From the NCBI RefSeq assembly GCF_001612785.1, contig NZ_BDBC01000045.1, forward strand, positions 89,359 to 153,358: a stretch of 64,000 bases of DNA, read 5' to 3'. The position numbers were made by a program, and so were the translations under genes. How positions within the stretch are numbered: the stretch's first letter is position 1; each line of letters starts with the position of its first letter. Positions 43,142 to 53,500 of the stretch are shown here, piece after piece. The DNA comes from Nocardia beijingensis NBRC 16342 (GTDB taxonomy: Bacteria > Actinomycetota > Actinomycetes > Mycobacteriales > Mycobacteriaceae). Under the pieces are notes generated by a model. The model saw nothing but the letters and a program-made list of their open reading frames with translations, was not told where the DNA came from and did no database searches.

Positions 43142-43405
43142 TCACAGATGTCGGTACACGTCCTCGAGCTTCAGCCCGCGACCCACCATCAGCACCTGCA
43201 CCCAATACAGCAGCTGGGAGATCTCCTCGGCGAGCGACTCGTCGCTCTCGTGTTCGGCGGCCAGCCACACCTCGCCGGCCTCCTCGAGCACCTTCTTACC
43301 CTGGGTATGCACGCCTGCGTCCAGCGCGGCAACGGTTCCGGACCCCTCGGGGCGGTTGACCGCACGATCCTGCAGCTCGGCGAACAGGGATTCGAAGTTC
43401 TTCAC
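43142..43405 (-). CDS. hisE: Phosphoribosyl-ATP pyrophosphatase HisE
   Basis: An 87-residue all-alpha NTP pyrophosphatase performing the second step of histidine synthesis. The metal-binding helices KKVLEEAGEVWLAAEHESDE and LAEEISQLLYWVQVLMVGRG are diagnostic. GTG at 43405 gives the normal N-terminus VKNFESLFAELQ. It is not fused with HisI. It starts the hisE-hisG operon. Confidence 0.95.
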   Translation of the reverse strand: MKNFESLFAELQDRAVNRPEGSGTVAALDAGVHTQGKKVLEEAGEVWLAAEHESDESLAEEISQLLYWVQVLMVGRGLKLEDVYRHL

Positions 43406-43524
43406 GATGAGCCATTGTTTCAGACCCGGATGCGGGCCCGTTGCTCCGGCCCACGATGGCCGGTGAAGGCGACCGCCCGGTTCGCCCGCCCCTGATCGGG
43501 CCGGGCGAACCGGGCGGAGAACCG

Positions 43525-45339
43525 CTAGTTTCCGGCGAGCAGCGCCTGCAGGTCGGCGACCGCCGTGCGGAGATGGTCGGCGAACGCGTACATCTGGTCG
43601 GCGACCGGCTTCGGGGTGGCGAGGTAGAGGTTCCAGCGGTCCGGCAGCAGGACGTAGGCGATGCCGATGCACCGGGGGCTGGTGGAGCCGAAACCGAAGT
43701 AACGGATGTTGACCGACGGCGCCGAGCTGGTGCTCAGGTAGTCGTCCCGCATGATCGTCCAGCCGGGGCTGTCGTAGAGCGGGATCGGGTCGGTGACGCC
43801 CAGTTCCGCGCCGCGGCGGCGCTGGATCCACTGCAACTCCCACAGGTGCTGCTCGGGCGCGTCCCCGGCCTGGCACTGCTTGGCCCGCTCCACGTGCGCC
43901 GCCGCGGCCGTGCGCGCCGCGGCGAGCTTAGCCTCGGTGCTCGCGTCCTGGTCCTGCATGGTGTCGACGAAGGCGATCATCTCCGGGGTGACCACCCGCA
44001 TGGCCTCGGTGCGGCCGCTGCGGTACTGCCTGGTCGCGATCGACTCGTAGGTCGCGCCGGTGATCCCCTTGCTGCGCCGATGGGCCAACTGGTAGCTCAG
44101 CTGCGCGAACGCGTCCGGCGAGATGCCCAGCTGCTTGGCCTTGGCGGTGCCGAAATCCTCGAACGACACCGTCTGGGTGGCGTTCGCCGCGGCGTACTGG
44201 GCGAAGGCCGCGCCCGCCGCGGCGATGTCGCCGCGCTGCGCCTCGTCCAGCACGAAATCGATCGGCTCCACCGCGGGCAGCCCCTGCGCCTGCGCGCCGG
44301 AGTGTTCGGCGTGCTCCTGCACCGGGGTTTCCAGCAGGGTGTCCACGAACGACAGGATGGTCGTGCCGTCGAGCCCGCAGTGCTCGACATTGATGCCCGC
44401 CTGTCCGTCGGCGAAGACGATGAAGGACACCGATTTGTCGAACCACCGGTTGGCACTGTCGCCGTGCAGCAGCTCATCGCAGGCGTGCAGCTCGTCGCGC
44501 GGAGCGAAGTCCTCCAGGCAGACGGCGAACAGCGCGGTCTCGATGGTGTCCAGCGCCGCTGCGTTCACCGGCTCGGCCAGCAGCCGCTGCCTGCTCTGCG
44601 CCCATTCCGCGCGGGCCTTGGTGGTGAGATGCCCGACCGCGGTGTCGGTGCGGGCCGGTCGGGCGCCCGCCTTCAGCACCGCGCGCAGCCCGTCGGCGAG
44701 ATCCTCCGGCGAATACGGGGCTCCGTCCGGGCCGATCACGTCCATCCGGAAGGTGCTGCCGTGGAAGAACACCACGATGTGCCGGGCCTGCGAGGGGCCG
44801 GGCCATTCCGCGCTGTAGGGCACGCGCACCGTGTCCTGCTCCACGCCGGGAATCCTGGTCTCGGAGAACAGGTACTTGTTCTGCCACATGGACAGCTGCT
44901 GCCCGCGCTGGGTCACCGGCGGGACGGCCTCCCGGTCGAGCGCCAGCTTGTAGTCGACGGCGGCGGAGATGATGCCCGCCGCGCGGTCCACCTGGGTCGC
45001 GGCGGTGGAGGCGGCCAGTGGGGTGTCGTCCCGGAACAGGAAGAAGAAGTTCGCGTTCAGGGCGATCCGGTCACGCCTGCCCAGATACCGCGACGGCCAG
45101 AACAGGTCGAGCCAGCTGCCGACGCCGGGCGTCGCGTCGTACTCCGCGAGCGCCGCGTGCAGCGTGCGGCCGGGCCCGTCGGGCCGCAACAGGTCGTCGA
45201 CCGCCGCGCGGGTGGCGGCGATCTCGTCGGCGGTCAGCAGCGGCTCGCACCACTGCAGGAACCGGCCACAGCTGTCCTCCAGCGTCGGCAGGGGCACCCG
45301 GGGAAGGTGGTCGTCGGCGGCGAAGGTGCGTTCGGTCAA
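43525..45339 (-). CDS. Carnitine/choline-type O-acyltransferase
   Basis: A 604-residue member of the carnitine/choline acyltransferase family, which moves acyl groups between CoA and a hydroxyl of a quaternary amine. The catalytic His is H320 (GINVEHCGLDG) and the STS motif is in DDYLSTSSAPS; the N-terminal LPRVPLPTLEDSCGRFL is the family start. It is the last gene of a dioxygenase-methyltransferase-acyltransferase operon; the acceptor is likely the product of those enzymes. TTG at 45339 overlaps the upstream stop in TTGA; no better start fits the family. Confidence 0.87.
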   Translation of the reverse strand: MTERTFAADDHLPRVPLPTLEDSCGRFLQWCEPLLTADEIAATRAAVDDLLRPDGPGRTLHAALAEYDATPGVGSWLDLFWPSRYLGRRDRIALNANFFFLFRDDTPLAASTAATQVDRAAGIISAAVDYKLALDREAVPPVTQRGQQLSMWQNKYLFSETRIPGVEQDTVRVPYSAEWPGPSQARHIVVFFHGSTFRMDVIGPDGAPYSPEDLADGLRAVLKAGARPARTDTAVGHLTTKARAEWAQSRQRLLAEPVNAAALDTIETALFAVCLEDFAPRDELHACDELLHGDSANRWFDKSVSFIVFADGQAGINVEHCGLDGTTILSFVDTLLETPVQEHAEHSGAQAQGLPAVEPIDFVLDEAQRGDIAAAGAAFAQYAAANATQTVSFEDFGTAKAKQLGISPDAFAQLSYQLAHRRSKGITGATYESIATRQYRSGRTEAMRVVTPEMIAFVDTMQDQDASTEAKLAAARTAAAAHVERAKQCQAGDAPEQHLWELQWIQRRRGAELGVTDPIPLYDSPGWTIMRDDYLSTSSAPSVNIRYFGFGSTSPRCIGIAYVLLPDRWNLYLATPKPVADQMYAFADHLRTAVADLQALLAGN

Positions 45340-46172
45340 TGCGAGTCCTCGGTGTCGGCGTGATGTTTCGGCAGCGGCCTGGAGACGTACAGATTGGCAT
45401 ACAGCCAGCCCTGGTCTTCCCGGCCGGTCGTGTCGATCCCGTTGGCGGACAGGGTGTTCAGCACCTGCGCCTGTTCGGCCGCTGAGGCGAACCTGCGTTG
45501 CTCGTACAACCCCGGCGCCTGCTCGGTCCGGTAGCCGAGCGCGGCGAGTTCCGCCTCGATCGGTGCGAAGTCGAACATGCGCAGTACGAAGTGTGCCATC
45601 CACGGCCGCCTGCGCGGGTGCGCGGTGGCCACTCGGGTCAGAGTCTTCTCCGTGATGTAGCCGACGCAGCCGGTGGAGACGACCAGATCGGCGGTCGCCA
45701 GCAGGGCGCGCTGCTCGTCGTCCGGTTCGCCGGACTCCAGGTCGGCGTGCACCACGTCGTGCAGGAGCCCGGCCTCGCGCGCGTATTCGAGCGCCGGGCG
45801 CGCGGCGTCCATGCCGATGAAGCGGACGTCGTCGGCCTCGGCCCGCGCCGCGACGCGGGCTCGGTCACGCCGGATCAGATCGGCCCGGTCGGCGTCCGCG
45901 GCGGCGTAGTGCTCGGCCAGCTCGCCGATCGTGGTGTCGAGCCGCAGCAGCGCGGCGTTCACGCCGTAGGAGCACCCGAGATCGAGCACGGTCGGCACGG
46001 CGACCCGGGCGGAGGCGCGGAATTCCCGGATCTGCTGCTGGAAGAACGGTTTGGCCAGTTCCGGAATGCGGTAGTCCAGTTCGGACATGCGCGCGTAGTA
46101 GGCGCGCGGATCGGGGCGGACGTAGATATCGTCGAAAGACGCTTTCCCGGTGGTATCTAACGGCACTGGCAC
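45336..46172 (-). CDS. Class I SAM-dependent methyltransferase
   Basis: A 278-residue methyltransferase. The SAM motif is TVLDLGCSYGVNAALLR (about residues 60-76), with DVRFIGMDAARPALEYA and STGCVGYITEKTL further on. Conservation starts at SFDDIYVRPDPRAYYARMSE, so GTG at 46172 (GAGAGGA, ~7 nt upstream) is preferred over an internal ATG. It overlaps the acyltransferase start by 4 nt and lies 44 bp after the dioxygenase. The substrate is unknown; N- or C-methylation of a small metabolite is likely. Confidence 0.86.
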   Translation of the reverse strand: MPVPLDTTGKASFDDIYVRPDPRAYYARMSELDYRIPELAKPFFQQQIREFRASARVAVPTVLDLGCSYGVNAALLRLDTTIGELAEHYAAADADRADLIRRDRARVAARAEADDVRFIGMDAARPALEYAREAGLLHDVVHADLESGEPDDEQRALLATADLVVSTGCVGYITEKTLTRVATAHPRRRPWMAHFVLRMFDFAPIEAELAALGYRTEQAPGLYEQRRFASAAEQAQVLNTLSANGIDTTGREDQGWLYANLYVSRPLPKHHADTEDSH

Positions 46173-46216
46173 TGTCGGTCCTCTCGGGTCGAGCTCGGTC
46201 AGTCGAGCCGTTCGGC

Positions 46217-47080
46217 TCAGTCGAGCAGTCGATCGCCCCGGACGGCGTCGGCCGCGGCGGCTAGGTGGTCGGGTAGCACGCGGCCGAACAACTGCCGGGT
46301 GCGTTCCACCGTGCCGACCATCCCGGGACGATCGGTGTAGGCGAAAATGGCCGAATGGCGCTGGCGCGCACCGCCGACGGGTGAGACGCGGTGCAACGAG
46401 AAGCGACCCTGGAACAGCTGCAGGTCGCCCGGACGCAGTTCGAGCCGCTGGACGAAACGTTCGCCGGTGCCGGTGAGCACGGCGCGGACGTCGTCGAGAT
46501 GTTCCGCCTCGGGTGTGCGGATGTTGGGGCAGTACTCGAAGACGCCACCGTCCTCGGCGGGCTGGGTGAGCATCGAGACGGTGAATTCGTTGGTGTCGAA
46601 ATGCCAGGGATGCGACATTCCCGGCGCGACGACGTTGAGGCACAGTCCCGCCAGCGGATCGGCGAACTCGTGCAGTTCGGACAGGCCGAAGCAGTCGGCC
46701 ACGAAGCGCTGGAACAGCTCGTCGGTGTAGAGCCGGTGGATCAGCGCGTCGGCGGGAATGCGGTCGCGGGGGACGAAGGCGTTTCCCCGCTCCAGCACGA
46801 TCCGGCCGGGATGGTCCTCCGGCAGGTCGGCGTCCAGCGGGATGTTGTAGGCGTTGACCCGCTCGACCTCGTAGTGCGCGTGCGGGGCCATCAGCTCGCC
46901 CTGCGCACGCAGCGTGTCGGTCAGTTCGGGACGGATGAAACCACGCAGCACGGTGCAACCGGTCTCGGCCAGTTCCGCGCGGGCGCGCCGAACCGCTTCC
47001 CGAAGCGCGGGTCCTTCCGGGTCCGCCAGGGGATACCGTGCGGTATCAATGATCTCGTCGAGGACGCCCAACGCTGCCAT
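46217..47080 (-). CDS. Fe(II)/2-oxoglutarate-dependent dioxygenase (phytanoyl-CoA hydroxylase/ArpA-like)
   Basis: A 287-residue oxygenase of the double-stranded beta-helix fold. Iron ligands are H160 and D162 (SHPWHFDTNEF) and H230 (FSLHRVSPV); R238 or R241 may hold 2-oxoglutarate. It probably hydroxylates the substrate that the downstream acyltransferase acylates. ATG at 47080 lacks a good ribosome-binding site. First gene of the three-gene operon. Confidence 0.85.
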   Translation of the reverse strand: MAALGVLDEIIDTARYPLADPEGPALREAVRRARAELAETGCTVLRGFIRPELTDTLRAQGELMAPHAHYEVERVNAYNIPLDADLPEDHPGRIVLERGNAFVPRDRIPADALIHRLYTDELFQRFVADCFGLSELHEFADPLAGLCLNVVAPGMSHPWHFDTNEFTVSMLTQPAEDGGVFEYCPNIRTPEAEHLDDVRAVLTGTGERFVQRLELRPGDLQLFQGRFSLHRVSPVGGARQRHSAIFAYTDRPGMVGTVERTRQLFGRVLPDHLAAAADAVRGDRLLD

Positions 47081-47228
47081 GGCGTCATTTTGGTGGAGCG
47101 CTCGCCGACACGCCCGGGATTCGGCGAGATTGCCGGTGATCACGGTCACACCTATCATCTGCGCGCACACCCGTTGCGGCACAGTAACTCTCGACGAACT
47201 CATGGTGCGGCGCGAGCACCATGGCGAC

Positions 47229-47900
47229 TCAACCCCGCACGCGCAGCGCGTGTTCGAGGTCCGCGACGGTCAGTCCGATCAGCGAATCCCGGAAGACCCG
47301 CCTCGGCGCGTCCGGCACGGGGATCTCACACGGGACGACCAGCACGGCGCAACCCGCCGCCTGGGCCGCACGCGCCCCGGTCGGTGAATCCTCCACCGCC
47401 ACACACTGTTTCGGATCGAGCCCGAGCAGTTCGGCGGCGCGCAGGTAGACATCCGGTTCCGGCTTGCCGTGCGTCACTTCGTCGCCGCAGACCGAGACGT
47501 CGAAGAAGTCACGGCCCAGCGTGTCCAGACCGAACTCCGTGAGCGACCGCTTGGTATTGGTGACGAGCGCGCTGGACAACCCCGCGGCACGCACCATGGC
47601 GAGCGCGTCCTTCGCGCCCGGCCGCCACGGGATGGGCCCGGTCATCAATTCGGTCACCCGCCGCTCCAGGAACTCCCCCGCCGCCCGCAGCGAATCGGGG
47701 GTCGGCTCGATGCCGAGACCGGTGAACATGATCCGCAGCGCGTTCGGGCCCGACGCCCCGATCAGCGCGTGCCGGATCGCGTCGGTCATCTCGTGGCCGT
47801 GCTCGCGCGCCAGTTCCCGCACCGCGACGTCCCAGAGCTTCTCCGAGTCGAGCAGCGTGCCGTCCATGTCCCAGAGCACTCCGGCCAGTCGCGCTGTCAC
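47229..47900 (-). CDS. HAD-superfamily phosphatase (beta-phosphoglucomutase-like)
   Basis: A 223-residue HAD hydrolase with motif I LWDMDGTLLDSE, motif II VTNTKRS, motif III Lys in THGKPEPDVY and motif IV VAVEDSPTGARAA. The helical cap of about residues 18-85 fits subclass I, acting on sugar phosphates or similar. GTG at 47900 follows AGGAGAAGGA. Neighbours give no pathway. Confidence 0.9.
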   Translation of the reverse strand: MTARLAGVLWDMDGTLLDSEKLWDVAVRELAREHGHEMTDAIRHALIGASGPNALRIMFTGLGIEPTPDSLRAAGEFLERRVTELMTGPIPWRPGAKDALAMVRAAGLSSALVTNTKRSLTEFGLDTLGRDFFDVSVCGDEVTHGKPEPDVYLRAAELLGLDPKQCVAVEDSPTGARAAQAAGCAVLVVPCEIPVPDAPRRVFRDSLIGLTVADLEHALRVRG

Positions 47901-48035
47901 GTTTTCGGTCCTTCTCCTAGTTCATGTCCACGGTGATGGGCACGGCTGGGCTTCGGCCGCCGCAGCGGCCGCACGAACGTACCGAACCCTGCCGTCGGAG
48001 GCAGGCCACCGACCGGCCTCCCTCGACCTCACCCC

Positions 48036-49847
48036 TCAGGTGCCGGATGCGGCGATCTGCAGTTTCGCACTGTCGCCGACGACCTCGATCCAGCGGTTCT
48101 CGGAGGTCGTCGTGCCGTTCTTCAGGGTATAGGTCAGCGCCACCACCGCCCGGTTCGCACCGTTCTGCGTGACCGACCCCACTCGCACCGACCGAATCGT
48201 GCCCCAGAAGTTCACGTAGGAGTCGTAACCGGTCTGCGCCTGATATCCGGGTGCCAGCTGGGTCCACGCGCCGGACACGTTGCCGGGCAGCATGCCGTAG
48301 TAGCCCTGGATGAACGAGGCGATCCGGTCGGAGGTCGGTGCGGACGGGGTGGTCGTCGCGGTGGCGGTCGGGCCGGTCGTGGTCGGGGCCGGGCTCGAGG
48401 TGGTGGGCTGCGGCGTGCTGCTGGGCGGCGGCGGGGTGGTGGTGGGGTTCGGGGCGGGGGGCGTCGTCGGCGCCGGAGGGGTGGCCCCAGGGGCGGGCGG
48501 CAACGGTGGGACACCTGCGGAGGTGGGCGCGAGCCCGGAGGGGGGCGCCGGGGTGGCCGAAGCCTGCGCGGGGGTTTGGGCGGGAGCTTGTGCCGGGGCC
48601 TGTCGCGGCTGCGGCCCGGCCGCGTCGGCCGGTGACGGAGCGTTCTCGGGGGCCACGGCGGCCGGAGGCACGACCGAGGACGTCGGCGTGGCGTCACCCT
48701 CGCCGTCCGCCCTGGTCAGCGTCGCGATGACGGCGACAAGAATCAGCACCGCCACCACCGCGGCGGCTTCCACGGCGACCAGCCGGCCGCGCTGCCGTCC
48801 GCGCAGGACGCCCGGCAACGTCGCCACCACCCCGGCCGCGCGCTTCGGCGCCGACGGCGGCGTAACACCTTGCGGCGCAGTCGAACCCGGCACGACGGCG
48901 GTGACCCCGGTGCCGTCCGGCCGCTCCGGAGAAACGGCGGCGGCCCGGTTCGGCAGGACGGTCGTCGCGGCGGCGGCCGTTCCCGGCGCGGCAATCACCT
49001 TCGTCACCGCCGCGGGCACCTGGGGATCCCGGCCCGCCGCAACGGCTTCGAGTGCCTCTTTCGCCTCGCGCATGGTCGGACGGTCGGCGACCGCGGGGGC
49101 GAGCAGGTACATCAGCACCGGCCCCAACGCGCCAGCGGCCTCCGGCGCCCGGATCTCGGCCTGCGCGACCGCGTGCAGCAGGGCGAGCGGGTTGTCCCCC
49201 TCGCCGAACGGCGGAGTGCCCTGCACCGCCGCGTACAGCGTCGAACCGAGCGCGAAGACGTCCGAAGCCGGTTCCGGGTCCTCGCCGCGGGCGACCTCGG
49301 GCGACAAGTAGGCCGGTGTCCCGGCGAGGAAGCCGGTGGCCGTGACCGTCACGTCGCCGACCGCGCGGGAGATGCCGAAATCGGTGATCTTGACCGTACC
49401 GTCGTCGGCGACCAGCAGGTTCGCCGGCTTCACGTCCCGGTGCATGATCCCCGCGTCGTGCGCGGCGGCCAAGGCGCCGGCCGCCTGCGCGCCGATCCGC
49501 GCGACCTCGAGCGGCGGCAGCGTGCGACCGCCCGACAGTCTGGTCGCCAGGCTCGGCGCGTCCATGTACTCCATGACCAGCCAGGGCTGGCCGTCGTCCT
49601 CGGCCACGTCGAACACGGTGATGGCGTTCGGGTGGTGCAGCCGCGCGGCGATGCGCCCCTCCCGCATGGCGCGCCGTTTCGCCTCCAGCGCAGCCGATCC
49701 GGTGAGTCCGGGACCGAGGAGCACCTGTTTGACCGCGACGGTGCGCTGCAGCCGGACGTCGGTGGCCCGCCAGACCACACCCATGGCGCCGGTGCCGATC
49801 GGATCCGTGAGCCGGTACCGTCCCGCGATCAATCGATCCGCCGTCAT
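48036..49847 (-). CDS. Receptor-type serine/threonine protein kinase with NTF2-like extracellular domain
   Basis: A 603-residue membrane kinase. The intracellular kinase domain (12-275) has the P-loop IGTGAMGVVWRA, K40 (VAVKQV), HRDVKPANLL and TDFGISRAVG, with activation-loop Thr/Ser. A Pro/Ala-rich linker and one membrane helix (LVAVEAAAVVAVLILVAVIA, near 365-385) follow. A low-complexity Pro/Ala/Thr spacer leads to an NTF2-like sensor domain at the C-terminus. No PASTA repeats are present. ATG at 49847 has AGGAGAGG upstream. Confidence 0.93.
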   Translation of the reverse strand: MTADRLIAGRYRLTDPIGTGAMGVVWRATDVRLQRTVAVKQVLLGPGLTGSAALEAKRRAMREGRIAARLHHPNAITVFDVAEDDGQPWLVMEYMDAPSLATRLSGGRTLPPLEVARIGAQAAGALAAAHDAGIMHRDVKPANLLVADDGTVKITDFGISRAVGDVTVTATGFLAGTPAYLSPEVARGEDPEPASDVFALGSTLYAAVQGTPPFGEGDNPLALLHAVAQAEIRAPEAAGALGPVLMYLLAPAVADRPTMREAKEALEAVAAGRDPQVPAAVTKVIAAPGTAAAATTVLPNRAAAVSPERPDGTGVTAVVPGSTAPQGVTPPSAPKRAAGVVATLPGVLRGRQRGRLVAVEAAAVVAVLILVAVIATLTRADGEGDATPTSSVVPPAAVAPENAPSPADAAGPQPRQAPAQAPAQTPAQASATPAPPSGLAPTSAGVPPLPPAPGATPPAPTTPPAPNPTTTPPPPSSTPQPTTSSPAPTTTGPTATATTTPSAPTSDRIASFIQGYYGMLPGNVSGAWTQLAPGYQAQTGYDSYVNFWGTIRSVRVGSVTQNGANRAVVALTYTLKNGTTTSENRWIEVVGDSAKLQIAASGT

Positions 49848-50531
49848 GGTGGTGTGCCTCTCCTACGTGCGCGCCTAGCCTTTTCGCACTCCACGCGCAA
49901 GCCAGGAGGGACTCCGAAAGCGTACGCGCCGAGGTGCTTTGCACCACTGAGCAGTGACGCGAACGCATCCGCCGACTGCCCCGGATGCAGTTACAACGCC
50001 TTCGACAATGGCACATCCACCCGACAGACATCCACCTCCCCGCGCGGGCACGGGCGATCGCGCAGGTCAGCGCCGCGCGCCCGCCAACGATGACGCGCCG
50101 ACGAGCGCCTCGATCAGCGCGTGACGCGACATCCGGCCAGGTAGCCAAGGCCCTTGACGTGAGAGCATTTCGCTATGACCGGCTGCGCGAACGGACCACG
50201 ACACCCCATCGCGCACAGCGGGTCGTCGGCGTGGCGGCCACCGACCCGAGGGCAGCGCCGAGCCGCCATGAGACGAGGCGAACCAGTGATGCGCGCTCAC
50301 CCGCTCCGTCCGATGACCGGCAGAGCAAGATCGGCTTCCGAGACCGGTCGCCGAACGACCGCCGCACGCGGCCTGATCACCCAGTGGGTGGTGAACCGAT
50401 GGCGACCCGACTGGCCGAGCGTGGAGTGCCGGTTGATTCGGGCGTGCGTGCTCGAGACGGGACCGTGGTCATCCAAGACCAGCCGAACAGCCCGGGTGAG
50501 AATTCCGAGCCGACCGCGCAAGAACCGACGA
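49848..50531. other. Large gene-free intergenic region upstream of the kinase
   Basis: About 680 bp between the kinase start and the metH terminator. No reading frame has a plausible start and codon bias. A small hairpin GGTGC-TTT-GCACC lies near 49931-49944. No repeats of the dispersed-element type are seen. It may hold the kinase promoter or an uncharacterised small RNA. Confidence 0.4.
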
Positions 50532-50572
50532 CAGTGCGGCGCCGAGGCCGTCCGGGCGTCGGCGCCGCACTG
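50532..50572 (-). terminator. Strong hairpin terminator of metH
   Basis: CAGTGCGGCGCCGA (50532-50545) and TCGGCGCCGCACTG (50559-50572) form a perfect 14-bp stem with a 13-nt loop, 8 bp past the metH stop. There is no T tract. Confidence 0.75.
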
Positions 50573-50579
50573 CGAGCGC

Positions 50580-53500
50580 TTACGCGTTGAAGTACTTCGC
50601 CTCCGGATGCAGCAGGACGAAGGCGTCCGTCGACTGCTCCGGATGCAGCTGCAGCTCCTCGGAGAGCACCACGCCGATGCGGTCGGCCTCGAGCAGATCG
50701 ACCAGTTTGGCGCGGTCCTCCAACTCCGGGCAGGCGCCGTAGCCGAAGGAGTACCGTGCGCCGCGATAGCCGAGCTTGAAGTACTCCTGCACGTCCGCCG
50801 GGTCGGAGTCGGCGACCGCGTGGCCGTCGAGGACGAGTTCCTCACGGATGCGGCGGTGCCAGTACTCGGCGAGCGCCTCGGTGAGCTGGACGCCGATGCC
50901 GTGCACCTCGAGGTAATCGCGGTAGCTGTCGCCCGCGAACAGTTCGTTGGCGAAGTCGGCGATCGGCTGACCCATCGTGACCAGCTGGAACGGCAGGACG
51001 TCCACCTGGCCGGTCGCTCGGGCGTGCTCCCGCGAACGGATGAAGTCGGCGATGCACAGGAACCGGTCGCGCTGCTGACGCGGGAAGGTGAAGCGGTGGC
51101 GTTCCGGGGCATCGGGTTCCGGCTCGGTGAGCACGATGACGTCATCGCCCTCGGACACCGCGGGGAAGTAGCCGTACACCACCGCGGCATGCTGTAACAC
51201 GCCCTCGGTGCTCAACCGGTCCAGCCAGGCGCGCAGCCGCGGCCTGCCCTCGGTCTCCACCAATTCCTCGTAGCCGGGTCCGTCGCCGCCGCGCTGCCCA
51301 CGCAGGCCCCACTGCCCCAGGAACAGCGCCCGCTCGTCCAGCAGGCCCGAATACTCGTGCACCGCAAGGCCCTTCACCACGCGGGTGCCCCAGAACGGCG
51401 GCACCGGCACGGGCAGGTCGGCCGCGACGTCGGAGCGCTCCGGCACCACGACGGGCGCCTCGGCCGCACGGCGTTCCGCGGCGATCCGCTTGGAACGCTC
51501 GTGGCGCGCTTTGCGCTCGGCGGCCTTCTCCCGCTCGGCGATGGCCTCGGGGCTGTCCGGGTCGAGGTCGCCGCCGCGCTTGCGGGTCATGATGTCGTCC
51601 ATCAGCCGCAGGCCCTCGAACGCGTCGCGCGCGTAGTGCACGTCGCCCTCGTAGACGTCGGCCAAGTCGTTCTCCACGTAGGAGCGGGTGAGCGCCGCAC
51701 CACCCAGCAGCACCGGGAACTGCTCGGCGACGCCCTTGGCGTTGAGTTCCTCGAGGTTCTCCTTCATCACCACGGTCGACTTGACCAGCAGGCCGGACAT
51801 GCCGATGACGTCGGCCTTCTTGTCCACCGCCGCGTCCAGGATGGTGCCGATCGGCTGTTTGATGCCGAGGTTGACCACCTCGTAGCCGTTATTCGACAGG
51901 ATGATGTCGACCAGGTTCTTGCCGATGTCGTGCACGTCGCCCTTCACGGTGGCCAGCACGATGCGGCCCTTGCCGCTGTCGTCGGTGGCCTCCATGTGCG
52001 GCTCCAGATACGCGACGGCGGCCTTCATCACCTCGGCGGACTGCAACACGAACGGCAGCTGCATCTGGCCGGACCCGAACAGCTCGCCGACCGTCTTCAT
52101 CCCGGCGAGCAGGGTCTCGTTGATGATCTGCAGCGGTGGGACCTCGGCCATGGCCGCATCCAGGTCGGCTTCCATTCCGGCGCGTTCACCGTCGACGATG
52201 CGCCGCTCCAGCCGCTCGAACAGCGGGAGCGCGGCCAGTTCCTCCGCACGCGAGGCCTTCGACGAGGAGGTGGACACGCCTTCGAACAGCGCCATCAGTT
52301 TCTGCAGCGGGTCGTAACCCTCCGCGCGGCGGTCGTACACCAGATCCAGCGCGACCTCCCGCTGCTCCTCCGGAATGCGGCTGATCGGCAGGATCTTGGA
52401 GGCGTGCACGATCGCGGAATCCAGACCGGCCTGGACGCATTCGTGCATGAACACCGAGTTGAGCACCTGGCGGGCGGCCGGATTGAGGCCGAAGGAGATA
52501 TTGGACAGACCCAAGGTGGTCTGCACCCGTGGATGACGGCGCTTGAGCTCGCGGATGGCCTCGATCGTCTCCAGCCCGTCGCGGCGCGACTCCTCCTGGC
52601 CGGTGCCGAGGGTGAAGGTGAGCGTGTCGATGATGATGTCGCTCTCCGACAGCCCCCAGTTGCCGGTGATGTCGGCGATCAACCGCTCGGCGATCTCCAC
52701 CTTCTTCGCCGCGGTGCGGGCCTGGCCCTCCTCGTCGATGGTCAGCGCGACCACGGCCGCGCCGTGCTCGGCCACCAGGCGCATGGTCTGCTGGAAACGC
52801 GAATCGGGACCGGCGCCGTCCTCGTAGTTCACCGAGTTGACCGCGCAGCGTCCGCCCAGGTGTTCCAGCCCGGCCCGCAGCACCGGGGTCTCGGTGGAGT
52901 CGAGCATGATCGGCAACGTCGAGGCGGTTGCCAGCCTGCTCGCCAGCTCCGCCATGTCGCGGGTGCCGTCGCGGCCGACGTAGTCGACGCACAGGTCGAG
53001 CATGTGCGCCCCGTCGCGGGTCTGATCCTTGGCGATGTCCAGGCACTTCTGCCAGTCCCCTGCGAGCATGGCGTCGCGGAACGCCTTGGAGCCGTTGGCG
53101 TTGGTGCGTTCGCCGATCATCAGCACCGAGGCGTCCTGCTCGAACGGCACCGCGGTGTACATGCTCGACACGCTCGGCTCGTGCACCGGGGCGCGCCGCT
53201 CGGCGATCGGCGGCAGGGTCGGCTCGACCTCGCGCACCGCGGCGGTGACCTGGCGGATGTGCTCGGGCGTGGTCCCGCAGCAGCCGCCGACCAGGGCGAG
53301 GCCGAACTCGGTGACGAACCCGCGCAGCGCGACCGCCAGTTCCTCGGGGGTGAGCGGGTAGACCGCCCCGTCGGCGCCGAGCACCGGCAGCCCGGCGTTC
53401 GGCATCACCGAGACCGGCACCTGCGCGTGCCGCGACAGGTGCCGCAGGTGTTCGCTCATCTCGTCGGGGCCGGTCGCGCAGTTCAGGCCGATCATGTCGA

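Noticed and set aside
49848..50579. A gene in the large gap between the kinase and metH
   Set aside because: Several open frames exist on both strands but none has a credible start, codon bias or any family motif.
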